DNA of 64,000 nucleotides, from NCBI RefSeq assembly GCF_022965805.1, contig NC_133104.1, forward strand, positions 37,368,682 to 37,432,681, given 5' to 3'. Source of the stretch: Primulina eburnea. Taxonomy: Eukaryota > Streptophyta > Magnoliopsida > Lamiales > Gesneriaceae. Within the stretch, counting starts at the first letter, position 1, and each line of letters begins with the position of its first letter. The notes beneath the pieces are model-generated. The model ran no database searches. It was not told the origin of the DNA and was given only the letters and a program-made list of their open reading frames with translations. Positions 22,523 to 32,630 of this stretch are shown here, in pieces. A program made the position numbers and the translations under genes.

Positions 22523-23884
22523 TCACCTGTCTCTTTTAGCTTTGTCGAGGAATCTTTGGCTTTTTGTATCCTCGAGGAAAATGTGATTTGGTCCTTCTCC
22601 ACTTGTCCTTGTTTCGGTAAAATGTTTCCGATCAGATATAGGTTTGAAACCTTTACCGAATTCTGGTTCTTTCTGATTCTGGCATTCAGAACAGATGTTT
22701 TCTGACCATCTTCCTACATGTGCTATATTGCAGAACTTTCGGCGAGTCTCTTTACTTGCCGTTAGCTTACTGTTCCACAGAAGATTTCTTTTCTTCTCGA
22801 ATATTTCTTCTGCAAAACTTGTTGTTTTTCCTGTCATGGTGTTTAACAAGAAGGATCCATTTAAAGAATTTTGATAAAAATTAAATAGAAACTTGACTTT
22901 GTCCATCTCAATGAGACAGACCCATAAACCCCATGCTCTTCTGATTGAAATATCATCTTCAATTATTGAAGCAACCATGGGTGTTTTTTCTGTCAGATGG
23001 TCCTTGATAAATTGCTGGATATTTGTATCTGGCCTCCTTAGCTTGGTGAAATGAAAGGCTTCGTATGAGCCTTACACTGCTAGTTCTGGGGCTGCACTGA
23101 AAAAGTATAGCTCCAAAACATCTCTTCTGGACAAATAATCATTATTCGTCCAAGTTTCATGAACAACTTCCTGAATCCATTTTTGTAGATTTGAAATTTC
23201 TGGAAAGCTGGGTGATGTAGTATAAACTAAAGCAAGAGCCCCGAATTCATACCAAGCTTTGACCTCCTTGGGATATGAATTAGGTTTCATCCATACCCGA
23301 GTATATTTTCCTGAAACATCAACCCTGTTGGTAGCTGGGTTAATGCCAATTCTTGTTTTTAATTTCTCCCAGTTCTGTTGATAAACCTGAAATGGAGAAA
23401 TTACAACTTCGTTAGTACCAACCTTAGATTTGTCTTTGTCAGTACGAGGCCCAAGGTTGATCTCTCCCTCTTCAATTCCCGAGGTGAAGGGTTGACTTGA
23501 GGACTCAAGATAAGGATCAGGAGTCTCAATTTTTGTTTCAGCCGACTCATCTGAAAATGATCCCGACTTAACACTTGTGCTAGGGGTATTTGAATCCCCT
23601 GCTCCAGGTATAGAGTCATGTACTCGAAAACTCTCCATTTGGGAAACCAGTGGTTTCTCAATGCCTTGGAGGATAGGCCTTTGTGTTCCAGACCATAACT
23701 GAGTTATGCATGTAAACATCATGTAATTCGATCAGAGACAACTCTCTTATCGGCTTGTTGTAGTCTTCTCGCAACTTCTGCGTTTAAGACTAACTTGTTA
23801 AATTCGTTTTGAAGCATTTCAAGGTGTTCCCTCAAATGCCTCTGCATCTTGATGATGGCATCGATATCACCGCTGTCCATCTCT
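22523..23884 (-). pseudogene. Downstream ORF of pararetrovirus I (transactivator position)
   Basis: Two main open stretches, 23722-23072 and 22978-22523, with a stop at 23072 and coding signal also upstream to about 23884. The first has an acidic, Ser/Pro-rich N-terminal part, then an aromatic-rich region (KAWYEFGALALVY, WIQEVVHETWTNNDYLS). The second has a Trp-rich start and two Cys pairs. Cavemo- and solendoviruses carry a transactivator/inclusion-body protein here, but I see no motif that proves that identity. Unknown function is the safe reading. Confidence 0.5.
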
Positions 23885-24514
23885 TGTTAAAAAATCTGCA
23901 CGAATATTTTCATGAGATTTTATGATCACAATATCAAAAATATAATTCTGACATAGAGCTTGACATCTTAATAATTTAGCCTTCTCAGGTTTAGATTCAA
24001 TTCTATTCCTTAAGAAAGCTTTTGCCTGTGTATTATCCAGTTTCAAAGTAAATTTCTTTGCAAGTAAAAATCATGGTCATTTTTCAAAATCCCTTTTTAC
24101 TGCATAAAATTCGTTCTCGTTGATATGCCATCTTATGGCTTCTGCATCGGAGAATAAACCACTACAATATCTGCATGGTTGCTCTCCATCTGATGTGAGC
24201 TTTGTTAATACTGCAACCTACCAATGATCACTGACATCGGTATATAATACCAGATCATCTTCATCTTGAGGAATAGCCATTTTTGGAAGATTCTTACAAA
24301 TCTCCTTCAAAAAGACAAGTCCTTCTGTGTGTTCTTTTGTCCATATAAATCTTGCATCTTTTTTCAACAATGGACTAAACACTTTCCTATATTTTGCTAG
24401 GTTTTTAATAAACATCCCAGCAAAATTAACAACTCCCAGAAAACTTTGAAGTTGTTTCTTTTCTTTTAACTCGTTTGGAAAATTTTGCACCTTCTCTACT
24501 ATATGATCTTGCAA
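23885..24514 (-). pseudogene. RT thumb and RNase H region of pararetrovirus I (broken)
   Basis: The open stretch 24514-24218 has the caulimovirid connection region (LQSFLGVVNFAGMFIKNLAKY) and enters RNase H with the first catalytic Asp (LYTDVSDHW). Further RNase H coding signal continues to about 23885 in shifting frames with stops. Confidence 0.75.
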
Positions 24515-24539
24515 AATTATTCCAGACTCATCGACTTCT

Positions 24540-25455
24540 ATTCCTAGAAATTATATCTTTTTGTAGCAATGACTGCTTTCTTTTCAGATAAAACCAGTAC
24601 TTCTTGTTTGCAAACATTAGAGAAATTTTCTAAATGCTTGACATGTTCTTCCATATTTTTGGATTCTATTAAAACATCATCAATATAGACAAACATAAAT
24701 TTAAAATAATCTTAAAAAAGATTATTCATCTTTATTTGAAATATCTGAGGTGAATTAGCCAATCACATTGGTAATACCTCCCAAATATAATGTCCTTGTG
24801 GTGTGGAGAAATCTGTGAATTTCTTGCTTTCTTCATGCATCCGCATTTGATAAAATCCGGACTTACAGTCAAATTTAGAGAATATCTTGGCATTGCGAAT
24901 GCAACTGATCAAGTGTTTTCTACTGGGTATAAAATACCCATCAAACTCCAGAATCTTATTAATTTCTTGATAATTAATAACTAATCTGGGGTTTCCTCGT
25001 TTTATTTCACCATTATTTGTTACCAGAAAACCTGGACTACTATATGGTGACATTCCTGCTTTGATTAAACCAATGTCCAAATGTTCCTTAATTATAATCT
25101 GCATATCTCTTTGATCAATGATATTCATTGGGATATGTTTACAACGGACAAATTCATACTCTTTGCCTTCCTTAATCTTAAGGCAAGCTTTGAGTTGATT
25201 TCTGTCCCACCATGCCAAGGGATCTTCATTGTAATTTTCTTTGATCATCATCTTGACATCTTCTAATGATATCTTAGATTCAGACTCTACTTCATTTTTA
25301 TGTAGAGTTATCTTAAGGCATTCTAGATCTTCTGGTTGGAGTTTTTTATCTGCTCTTAACTGGAGCATTGTTTCTCCAAACCGTCTTGAATCTTTCATTT
25401 TTGGGTTCAGAAGTTTTCCTGAATCACCATGCTTGCTACGAAACTGGATTGGCAA
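24540..25455 (-). pseudogene. Reverse transcriptase of pararetrovirus I (broken)
   Basis: A 230-residue open stretch (25455-24763) covers the N-terminal RT fingers and palm: the SPYSSPGFLV and RLVINYQEINK motifs and motif A with its catalytic Asp (FDCKSGFYQM). After a stop at 24763 the YIDD active-site motif is still visible at 24676-24687, so most of the domain survives although the frame does not. The family copies pregenomic RNA to DNA. Confidence 0.85.
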
Positions 25456-25564
25456 TTTTCTATAAAATGCCTCTCTTAGTCTTTGAACTATGATTTTGTG
25501 GTCACAAGGGTATTGTGAACACTAATCTTCTTGTCTCATTTTCTTGAGTATAGGACTTGAATAT

Positions 25565-26132
25565 TTATAGAAAATTATTTCCTAAAAATATGTCATCTCC
25601 TGTATCATGAAAATAAATTGGTGGTGTATGTACCTTGTACCAAGATGTTTTCCCAGCACCGCCAATCATAATTTCCGTCATCTTAATTCCTTCACATAAG
25701 ATCAAGATTATTCTGGAAAAATCTCTTCCAGCAATCTTGGGTAATTCTTCTTCCAAATTATTTGGAAAAACTTATCTTTTTGCTGTACAGATTTCAGCAC
25801 CTGAATCAATATAAGCAGTAAAATATTCTGACTTATATTGTTCATATAACACTCCTACTGGAATGTATATTGCGATTGGACTTGTTGTCATTGGATTTTC
25901 CACACTTATCCTCTGCCATAAACTCCATTCCATACTCTAGACGTTTCCAAGGTTTGTGTTCCTCGAGAAACTCTAGTCCAAGAATCAGTCGATCTGATTC
26001 TTTCCCTGAAATTCCTTGGATATGGACTTCCAATTCTCCGATATTAATCAGTCCTTGGTAAGTTCCTATCGTAGGTTGTTCCAAATAGTATGGTATTACA
26101 AGGAAATTGATTCTTTTGTTTCGGGATATCAA
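25565..26132 (-). pseudogene. Aspartic protease region of pararetrovirus I (broken)
   Basis: The stretch 26132-25842 ends close to the catalytic IDSGAEIC motif (DSGA at 25796-25807), which lies just downstream. A stop follows. The stretch 25756-25565 continues with a GDDIFLGNNFL motif typical of the C-terminal half of caulimovirid proteases. In intact relatives this protease cuts the polyprotein. Confidence 0.7.
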
Positions 26133-26480
26133 ATACTATTTCTACTTCCTTCCACCCTTCTGGGCATCTAACTTTTCCTATTGTAGAAAATTTTTTTAGC
26201 TCCTGTTGGGTTTCTATGACAGGCTTTTTATCACATCTATAACTTGTAATTCTATCTCCTTGAAAAGCTAGTCTCCTTAATTCCAGTCTAAGACTTTGAT
26301 TCTTCTGTAGAATCGGTTTGTCTTGTATTTGGATATCTGTTTCCTGTATCAAAGGAAACTCAACTCTTTCTGGATAAATTGTCTGAGCAACTTTTCCGAA
26401 TATCTCTGGTATTTCAATAAACTCGTTTCTAATAAATAATTCCGAATGATGTGTAATAGATAGAGCATATGAAATCTGAT
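26044..26480 (-). pseudogene. Movement protein C-terminal part and linker, pararetrovirus I
   Basis: Immediately below the solo LTR the minus strand resumes movement-protein coding with an ALSITHHSELF segment, typical of the 30K superfamily, followed by a charged linker (26352-26044) that runs towards protease in another frame. The two movement-protein parts are separated only by the solo LTR. Confidence 0.65.
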
Positions 26481-26481
26481 A

Positions 26482-28579
26482 TGTAATGCCCAGAAATTAT
26501 AAGAAATGATAAGACAAGATTATAAGGTGTTGTAAGAATCGAAAATTAGAATTTTGAAGATTGGCAAGACCGCACCCGCGCCCAGAACAGGAGTGCACCC
26601 GCGGTCATTAAAAATGGAATTTTGAAAGGTGAAGCCGAAGCATCACCGCAACCGCGGTGCTAGCCAGAGCGCACCCGCGGTGCTGACACCGCACCTGCGG
26701 TCTAGAACCAAGCGCACCCGCGGTCATGCTTCGGGAAATTTTGGATGAGGATCAGTAGGCATAGCGCACCCGCGGTCATGTAATGAGCGCACCCGCGGTG
26801 CAACGTGCAGAACAAAGAATTGACCACTTGTTTGACATGCAATTGATATATATATATATAGGGGTGATTCTTCACGATTTCATCAGATGAAATCGTGAAG
26901 TTCCTCTTCCCTTTTCTTTAAAAGGTTTCCATTTCAAAAACTTGCGATTGTGAGAAATTCGTCTATCAGAATTCAAATCCGACTTCAGTTTTGAGTTCCT
27001 CTCGACACGAGCTACACAAGGACGTAAGTTTTGTTACGTTTTGAGATGTTTTGAAAATATGATGTTGCCAGAATTGCATGTGATTCAGATATGGCATTTC
27101 CGCTACCGTAGATATTGTAGAATTGAAGATAGATTAAAGAATAGACTGGTTCTGTAATTGTTATGATTTTTGAAAGATATTGACTGAGATTCTATATCAG
27201 AATTGTGTTAGTATTCAGATTATGAATTGTATTGACACAGATTATGGGTTCTGGAATTATGTATGTGATGTTCAGATTGACGGGGTTATTCAGATTGTAT
27301 TGTTATGCCGTCGAAACATCAGTAGATTGATATTGATCAGATTCAGTACTGATTGAGATTGATCAGACTCCGTAATTATTCAGATTGTATTGTAATGTCG
27401 ATGACATGAATTAGATTGTATCTTGTTCAGATATTGATCAGATTGTATACCGATTTGAGTATTGATCAGAACAGATTGTGTATTGAGTTATTCACTGATA
27501 CAGTGTATTTGATATTGTCATTTCAGATTTGATATGGACAGATTTGAATACAGGTCATCTTCTTCCTCAGATCCGGGACGACAAATGTATAATTCATGTG
27601 ATATCTGGGAAGATACAACTCAAATCAGATCTCATTTGAGTTTCCCAATAAAATCACATACTTGATTATTGTTTGTCTTCTGATATGATTATGATTTGTT
27701 TATAGACTTTATATTCAAATCTTTTGGAAATGAGCATGCTTTGTTTACAGATTGTTATACATTGCATTTGAGATAAGAGAGTCGTTGACAGCCATTGTCA
27801 CATATCTAGATGTTCGGTGTATCTCAGCTTAGGAGCAGCCCTGACTCCTATTGCAGTCGTTGATACAGCTCAGACCAAAGTCTAGGAATAAGACGTACAG
27901 TCACCCCGAGTGGGAGGGTATGTGACAGCCATTGACGTCTTATTCACACCGGGATCCCTAGAGTTATAGTTAACATGATTTGACTAGAACTGCATGTGTT
28001 TAGAGATGTGGTTTCATAGAATATGAAACCCATATTTATTGCTTTCAGTATGATAGTATGTTTATATGATTTGATTTAAATTGCATGTCTATCTGAAAGG
28101 AGTTGCATGCTTATTGTGATTTGATTTCATAGATTATGAAATCTATTACTTTGAATCTGTTCATGATAGCATGTTTTATGATTTAGATTGTTTATATACA
28201 TGCTTACCATGTTTTATACTGAGATTTATTCTCACCGGAGTTATCCGGCTGTTGTCTTGTTTTGTATGTGTGCATGACAACAGGTGGGACTGGATCGGGG
28301 TCAAGAGGATGAAGAGAGAAGAAGAATTAGCGTGGTGATTCCGGACTTACTGTAGATTTGGTTTATTACTTGAACTTAGTAACTGAACCTTAGACTTAGA
28401 TTGTACAGTATTGTACTTTTATACTGAAATGTAGTTTCATACAGATATGTATATTATTTAGATTCCATTACCTTCCGCATTTATAGTTTAAAAAGAAAAA
28501 TTTTTAGACCCTGTTTATCAGAACTGATAATTAAATCCCAAAGATGATTAAGAAGATGATTAGCGTCCGGGTCCCCACA
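26482..28579 (+). mobile_element. Solo LTR of a Gypsy element, with CCGCGG repeat array
   Basis: A 2098-bp LTR from TGTAATGCCC to GTCCCCACA, flanked by exact TGATA duplications (26477-26481 and 28580-28584). There is no internal region and no second LTR, so it arose by LTR-LTR recombination. About eight copies of GCGCACCCGCGGT-like units lie at 26569-26806, above a TATA-like run near 26850. The orientation is inferred from the TATA position and from layout shared with the gag-only element. It splits the movement-protein region of pararetrovirus I. Confidence 0.88.
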
Positions 28580-29212
28580 TGATAGGTAATAGAATATGTC
28601 CTATTACCTTCTTTCATCAGCCTTTTTCCTTAAAATTCTGATGTAATGTCAAGGCTCGGCTGAAATATCGATCTGCTAGGTTGTAGGCTATCCTTGGATA
28701 GATCACTTCTACAATCTTTCCTGCACAGATATTTCCTGAGATTGTTCCCATTACTGAATCTTGTAGATTCCTCATTCTTTAATCGCATATAGCAAATCTA
28801 TCCCTTTTTTGAAAGTAACTTTTATCATAATCTGGATTGCTCCGATATGAATCCAGAACCTTGTCCTTGCTACTTCTGTCTTGAGTTTTTGTAATTCCTC
28901 CTTAATTTCTTCGGAAGGAATTAACTGCATCTCCATTCTATTTCCTGTAAGTTCCATTGGGATTGCCATTTCCCTTCTAGAAACTTTATAGATTAGATGA
29001 TGCTTTCTGTTTCTTAGGCCAAGATTTCCTAAGAATTTTTCTACTTGTCCTGCAGAGAATCCTTGATACTTCTGTAGACTAGGATTTCTTCTCATAATTC
29101 TTTGGACCATATTATGAGAGATTGTTGTCTGGCTAAAAAACCCAGACAAATCTTCATGTGTTTCATGTCGAAACACCTCGTCTTCAATCAGATTCTGATT
29201 CTGTTCCATCAA
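28580..29212 (-). pseudogene. Movement protein N-terminal part, pararetrovirus I
   Basis: A 146-residue open stretch (29212-28772) and further coding signal to 28580. The segment TRFWIHIGAIQIMIKVTFKK matches the conserved region of 30K-superfamily cell-to-cell movement proteins of Caulimoviridae. It lies downstream of the capsid, which is the basis for the cavemo/solendo-like assignment. It is truncated by the solo LTR. Confidence 0.75.
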
Positions 29213-29270
29213 ATTCTTCCTGACTTAATATTCTTCTTTTTCATATATACTTTCATCTGAGGCAATGTCC

Positions 29271-30219
29271 TCAAATCGGTATACTGAATAAGATCTTGGT
29301 AGTAGACTGCTTCTTCAATATCCGGGGTAGGATCGCAACGTTTAATACCTCTTTTCTCATTTTCCGGACAGTTGGTTGAGATATGACCTCTTGCTCTACA
29401 TGTCCAGCAATTACAATCCTTGAAACTTTCATTAGCTCGAGTATGAGCTCTTCTGACTGTGCTTCGAGATGTACTCGATGCTTGGGATGATATTCTACTC
29501 CTTGATGGTCCACTTCTTTATCCAGATTTGTAAGATCTGGCTTTCTGTCTAGACCATATTGTTCTTGGTTTCCAAGAACTTCTTCCACTTCGAGTATAAG
29601 GATTAGTTCTAAAACTTTTCTTCTTATACTTCGGTGGTTTACTTCCAATAATTGTTGGAAGATCATTTTCCTTACAATACAAAGGAGTTCTTTTGTTGAT
29701 ACCCCTTAAGCGTTTGTAATTCTTTTGTAATGCTGCCATGTGACACCATTCTGCCAACTTTCCTTTGAGAAAAGAGGCTCTTCGTGCCAGCGTATTTGGA
29801 TTTCCAGGTACGTATTTCCTTATGAGCATTTCTCTCCAAGGGCTTGGCATTTTTGCGAAAAAAAGCTGCATAGCTATATCTTTTTCGACTCCTGAATTCC
29901 ATCTATATTTAGTGAATAACATAATGTATTCGTCCAATAAACATATATCGTGTAATTCAAGACTATACAGAGCCTAAGTATATTTCTTTCTCTTCTCTGT
30001 ATCTTGACTGTTAAAATAGTCTACCCCTATAAATTGTGCTTTAAATAGGGTAGCTATTTTTCCGACGATCTCACTAAGAGATTCACCAGCTAAGACTGAC
30101 TCCTTCATGTCTAATGAAGTCATGTCCCAAGCAATTTTCACTGATCCTATAAGACTCATTTCTAAAAGTTTAATGAATCCTTCTTTGTTGAGATCGAGTG
30201 TTCCTGCTGCGATTCTCAT
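29271..30219 (-). pseudogene. Capsid (coat) protein of pararetrovirus I (broken)
   Basis: Open stretches 30219-29974 and 29937-29518 have the features of a caulimovirid coat protein: FFAKMPSPWREMLIRKY, the KGKLAEWC region and a basic tail. A third frame, 29666-29271, overlaps the C-terminal part. The CCHC knuckle (CWTCRARGHISTNC) is at about 29366-29407, the RNA-binding motif of caulimovirid and retroviral capsids. Frame breaks lie near 29940 and 29520. Confidence 0.78.
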
Positions 30220-30325
30220 AGCAGATGTCCAGTTATCTATGAGATCTTATCTGTTTTTAAAATATAATACATCAAGGTTAAGCATAACCCCGTAAGGATG
30301 TATATGATCTAAAACAATTTTCCTA

Positions 30326-30907
30326 TGAATGTCAATGGGACGGGTATGGGGCGGGTATGGCTAAACCCAAGACCCGCCTCATGAAGAAAATTTCGACCCA
30401 TTACCCACCTCACCCCGATTAAATATTCTTTGGACCCGTCCCACCCCGAATACGAAACGGGGCGAGTTAAACCCATGAGACCCGAATTTTTTTAAAATGA
30501 AAACATTAATCTTCTTTGAGAGATACCTTGAGGCTTGAACCACAAGCATTAACGTATATTTATGTGGTGCAGGGACATTATGACTTTATTTATAATTGGT
30601 CTACCTATTTGGATAATAAACTAAAGCCCAACCCAAAACAGAATCAGATATGTCTATGGTTGACCTTGAGGTGGGATATTTTAAAAATAAAAATTAATAA
30701 AACTAAATCTTAGAATATTTATATCCACATATATGGGGCGGGTATGTGGCAGGTATTATAGGACTCATGACCCGCCCCATACCCATACGGGTCTAAAAAA
30801 CTGGACCCGAGACCCACCCCATGACCCATTTAGTATGCCCAAAGCCGTCCAGATGGGACGGGTCCATTGCGGGTCTGAGTAAAACCCAGACCCATTGACA
30901 TCCACTG
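30326..30907. mobile_element. Non-autonomous hAT element rich in GGGCGGGT/ACCCGCCC
   Basis: A 582-bp element with ends GAATGTCAATGGG and CCCATTGACATCC, flanked by TTTTCCTA (30318-30325) and TTTTCCCA (30908-30915), an 8-bp duplication with one mismatch. Subterminal regions are full of ACCCGCCCCATACCC-type motifs. No transposase. It is inserted in the leader side of pararetrovirus I. Confidence 0.85.
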
Positions 30908-31566
30908 TTTTCCCATAGGGGGTTTGGTGCAAGGGAATTTGATTTCTCCTTGTTCCCGTTGGGTGTGATCCTCCACCAGTATGGAAATCAGATTGAGATT
31001 ATCTCATGTTTACATTATGAGATCCCACACTTTCCCTTGGTGGTTCCTAAGAAGATGACCAAGTCATAGCAGGTATTTCGCCTCCTGCTGTGTTCATCTT
31101 TAAATCTACAACTTTGAGATTTGCGAAGGATTCCGCAAGCTCTTGTAGATCCTACAGAATAATCCTTTCTAAAGTTGTCATCAGATTAATTTATTTTCTG
31201 AGACAGACTTTATTAGATTGATCATCTTTTCTTCTTCAGTTAAATTTTTGACACCACTCTGGCCTTACCTTATTGATGTAAAAAAAGTTTAGTACCAAAT
31301 GATGTTGGTAACCAAAATGTTTGAATATCCTTTAATATTCCAAGAATTTCTTCTTTTTTTCAAGGATTTTATCAACTCATTGAGGTACAAAATGTAGCAT
31401 ATTACCATAATTTTGTACTGTTTTCTGAATTTCCCTAAAATCTGAGGAGAGCTTAGAGGAATCTGGAACTATCTCCAGAAACTTATTTATTTGAATTATA
31501 AGTTTACCTGAGGGTACTGTAGCTTCTCTTTCTGCTTCTGATATCTAACAATAATTAGATGCACTT
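30908..31566 (-). other. Leader region of pararetrovirus I, no ORF
   Basis: No long frame. It lies between the capsid start and the primer site, so it is most likely viral leader. Such leaders carry short upstream ORFs and a large hairpin in relatives; I could not fold it here. Confidence 0.5.
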
Positions 31567-31705
31567 TGTTGGGTGCAATAATTGTCCTTGCTTGGTAGAG
31601 CGATCGAACCATGGTGCTTGTGTTGCTGTGCGGTTTAAAAGATTTGAGTTGCACCATTACTATTAGCTATAGCTTTTGGTAAAGCGGTAAGCACTCGGTC
31701 CTACA
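31567..31705 (+). repeat. 5' LTR of the TRIM
   Basis: 139 bp, TGTTGGGTGC to GTCCTACA. Confidence 0.95.
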
Positions 31706-31777
31706 ATTGGTATCAGAGCCAAGGTCATGGGTTCGATTCCCATTGATTGCAAGGAGTGCAATTATTAGGAGGGGGAT

Positions 31778-31916
31778 TGTTGGGTGCAATAATTGTCCTT
31801 GCTTGGTAGAGCGATCAAACCATGGTGCTTATGTTGATGTGCGGTTTAAAAGATTTGAGTTGCACCATTACTACTATCTATAGCTTTTGGTAAAGCGGTA
31901 AGCACTCGGTCCTACA
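31778..31916 (+). repeat. 3' LTR of the TRIM
   Basis: 139 bp, five substitutions from the 5' LTR, no indels. Confidence 0.95.
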
Positions 31917-32064
31917 CACTTGTTTATTTTCCAAAATATTGAAATATTCCTTGTAAATTATTTTTCTCAAACCAAAGTTCGGATTCATAATTTTTTCGAA
32001 ATTCTCCTCCTCAAACATTTAGTTACTTTATAATAATGAATCTTATGTTTTGAAATAAATTAAC

Positions 32065-32080
32065 CTTGTTCTGATACTAT
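32065..32080 (-). other. Met-tRNA primer site of pararetrovirus I
   Basis: The minus strand reads TAGTATCAGAACAAGG, one or two changes from the TGGTATCAGAGC consensus used by caulimovirids to prime minus-strand DNA. It marks position one of the viral genome and the upper end of the integrant. Confidence 0.65.
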
Positions 32081-32294
32081 TTTCGGGAGCGCGAAGATCA
32101 ATTAAACTTAAAATAGGAATAAGGGTAATTTTGTTCATTTTAGAGTATTAAAGAGTTTAAAGAAACTTTTTGATGTATAGAGAATTTGGGTAAAATTGAG
32201 TTTGAGTTTAGAGAGTTACCAACAATTTTCCTTTTAAAAACAAATTAGGTATATAATATATTATATTATTTGCAAAATGTGACAATGAACGTCA

Positions 32295-32369
32295 ACACGT
32301 GGAAATAAGAACCGACACACGTCAATTGAAACAAACGGCGACGTTTCAGAGATCCCAACAGTATATAGG
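32295..32369 (+). promoter_or_regulatory. Promoter elements of the PP2C gene: ABRE/G-box and TATA
   Basis: ACACGTGG at 32295-32302 is a perfect ABRE/G-box core, and ACACGTC at 32317-32323 is a second ACGT element. A TATATAGG box lies at 32362-32369, about 250 bp above the start codon. Paired ACGT elements suggest, but do not prove, control by ABA-responsive bZIP factors. Confidence 0.5.
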
Positions 32370-32600
32370 AATTCAACGGACGGCAGATTTCGTCGGTATA
32401 AACTGAACCAAATTTCAACGCATCGTCTCTCTCCGTCGAAGATCTCGGCTTTCACTGTATATATCTACCCACTGTTTCATTTGAAAACCCTAATCCCCAA
32501 ATTTTGCTGTCAAATCATCTGAACCCGCAATTGGATTGGAATTGCCTATTTTGTTTCATTTTTCTTCTGGTCAGCAGCTTGGGTTTTTCTCGGAGTAGTG

Positions 32601-32630
32601 ATGGTTGAGATTTGTAATGGAGGGCAGTAA
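32601..32630 (+). CDS. Upstream ORF overlapping the PP2C start
   Basis: ATG at 32601 opens a nine-codon ORF that stops at 32628-32630, beyond the main ATG at 32617 and in another frame. A ribosome using it would pass the PP2C start, so it should lower translation. Its use depends on transcript start and context, neither of which I can measure. Confidence 0.45.
   Translation: MVEICNGGQ

Larger units (their letters stand above)
31567..31916 (+). mobile_element. TRIM (miniature LTR retrotransposon), 350 bp
   Basis: Complete terminal-repeat retrotransposon in miniature: two 139-bp LTRs (31567-31705, 31778-31916; both TG...CA), exact 5-bp duplication CACTT (31562-31566, 31917-31921), an initiator-Met primer site (31708-31720) and a purine tract AGGAGGGGGAT (31767-31777). 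The 72-bp interior codes for nothing. By eye the LTRs differ at 5 of 139 positions. The interior also has a perfect tRNA-like T arm (31727-31743). Needs enzymes from another element. Confidence 0.95.
21786..32080 (-). mobile_element. Endogenous pararetrovirus I (Caulimoviridae, cavemo/solendo-like order)
   Basis: A near genome-length caulimovirid on the minus strand. It starts at a Met-tRNA primer site (32065-32080) and runs through leader, capsid with zinc knuckle, 30K movement protein, protease, RT, RNase H, a downstream ORF, and a TATA/poly-A region at 21.79-21.98 kb. Removing the solo LTR (2098 bp), hAT miniature (582 bp) and TRIM (350 bp) leaves about 7.3 kb, normal for the family. Capsid upstream of movement protein is the order of Cavemovirus and Solendovirus, unlike the movement-first order of most others. 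Every ORF is broken, so this copy is defective. Confidence 0.85.

Noticed and set aside
31670..31743. A tRNA-like segment with A-box-like and B-box sequences.
   Set aside because: Not called as a tRNA gene: no acceptor stem pairs and the primer site occupies the middle. Reported only as a feature of the TRIM.
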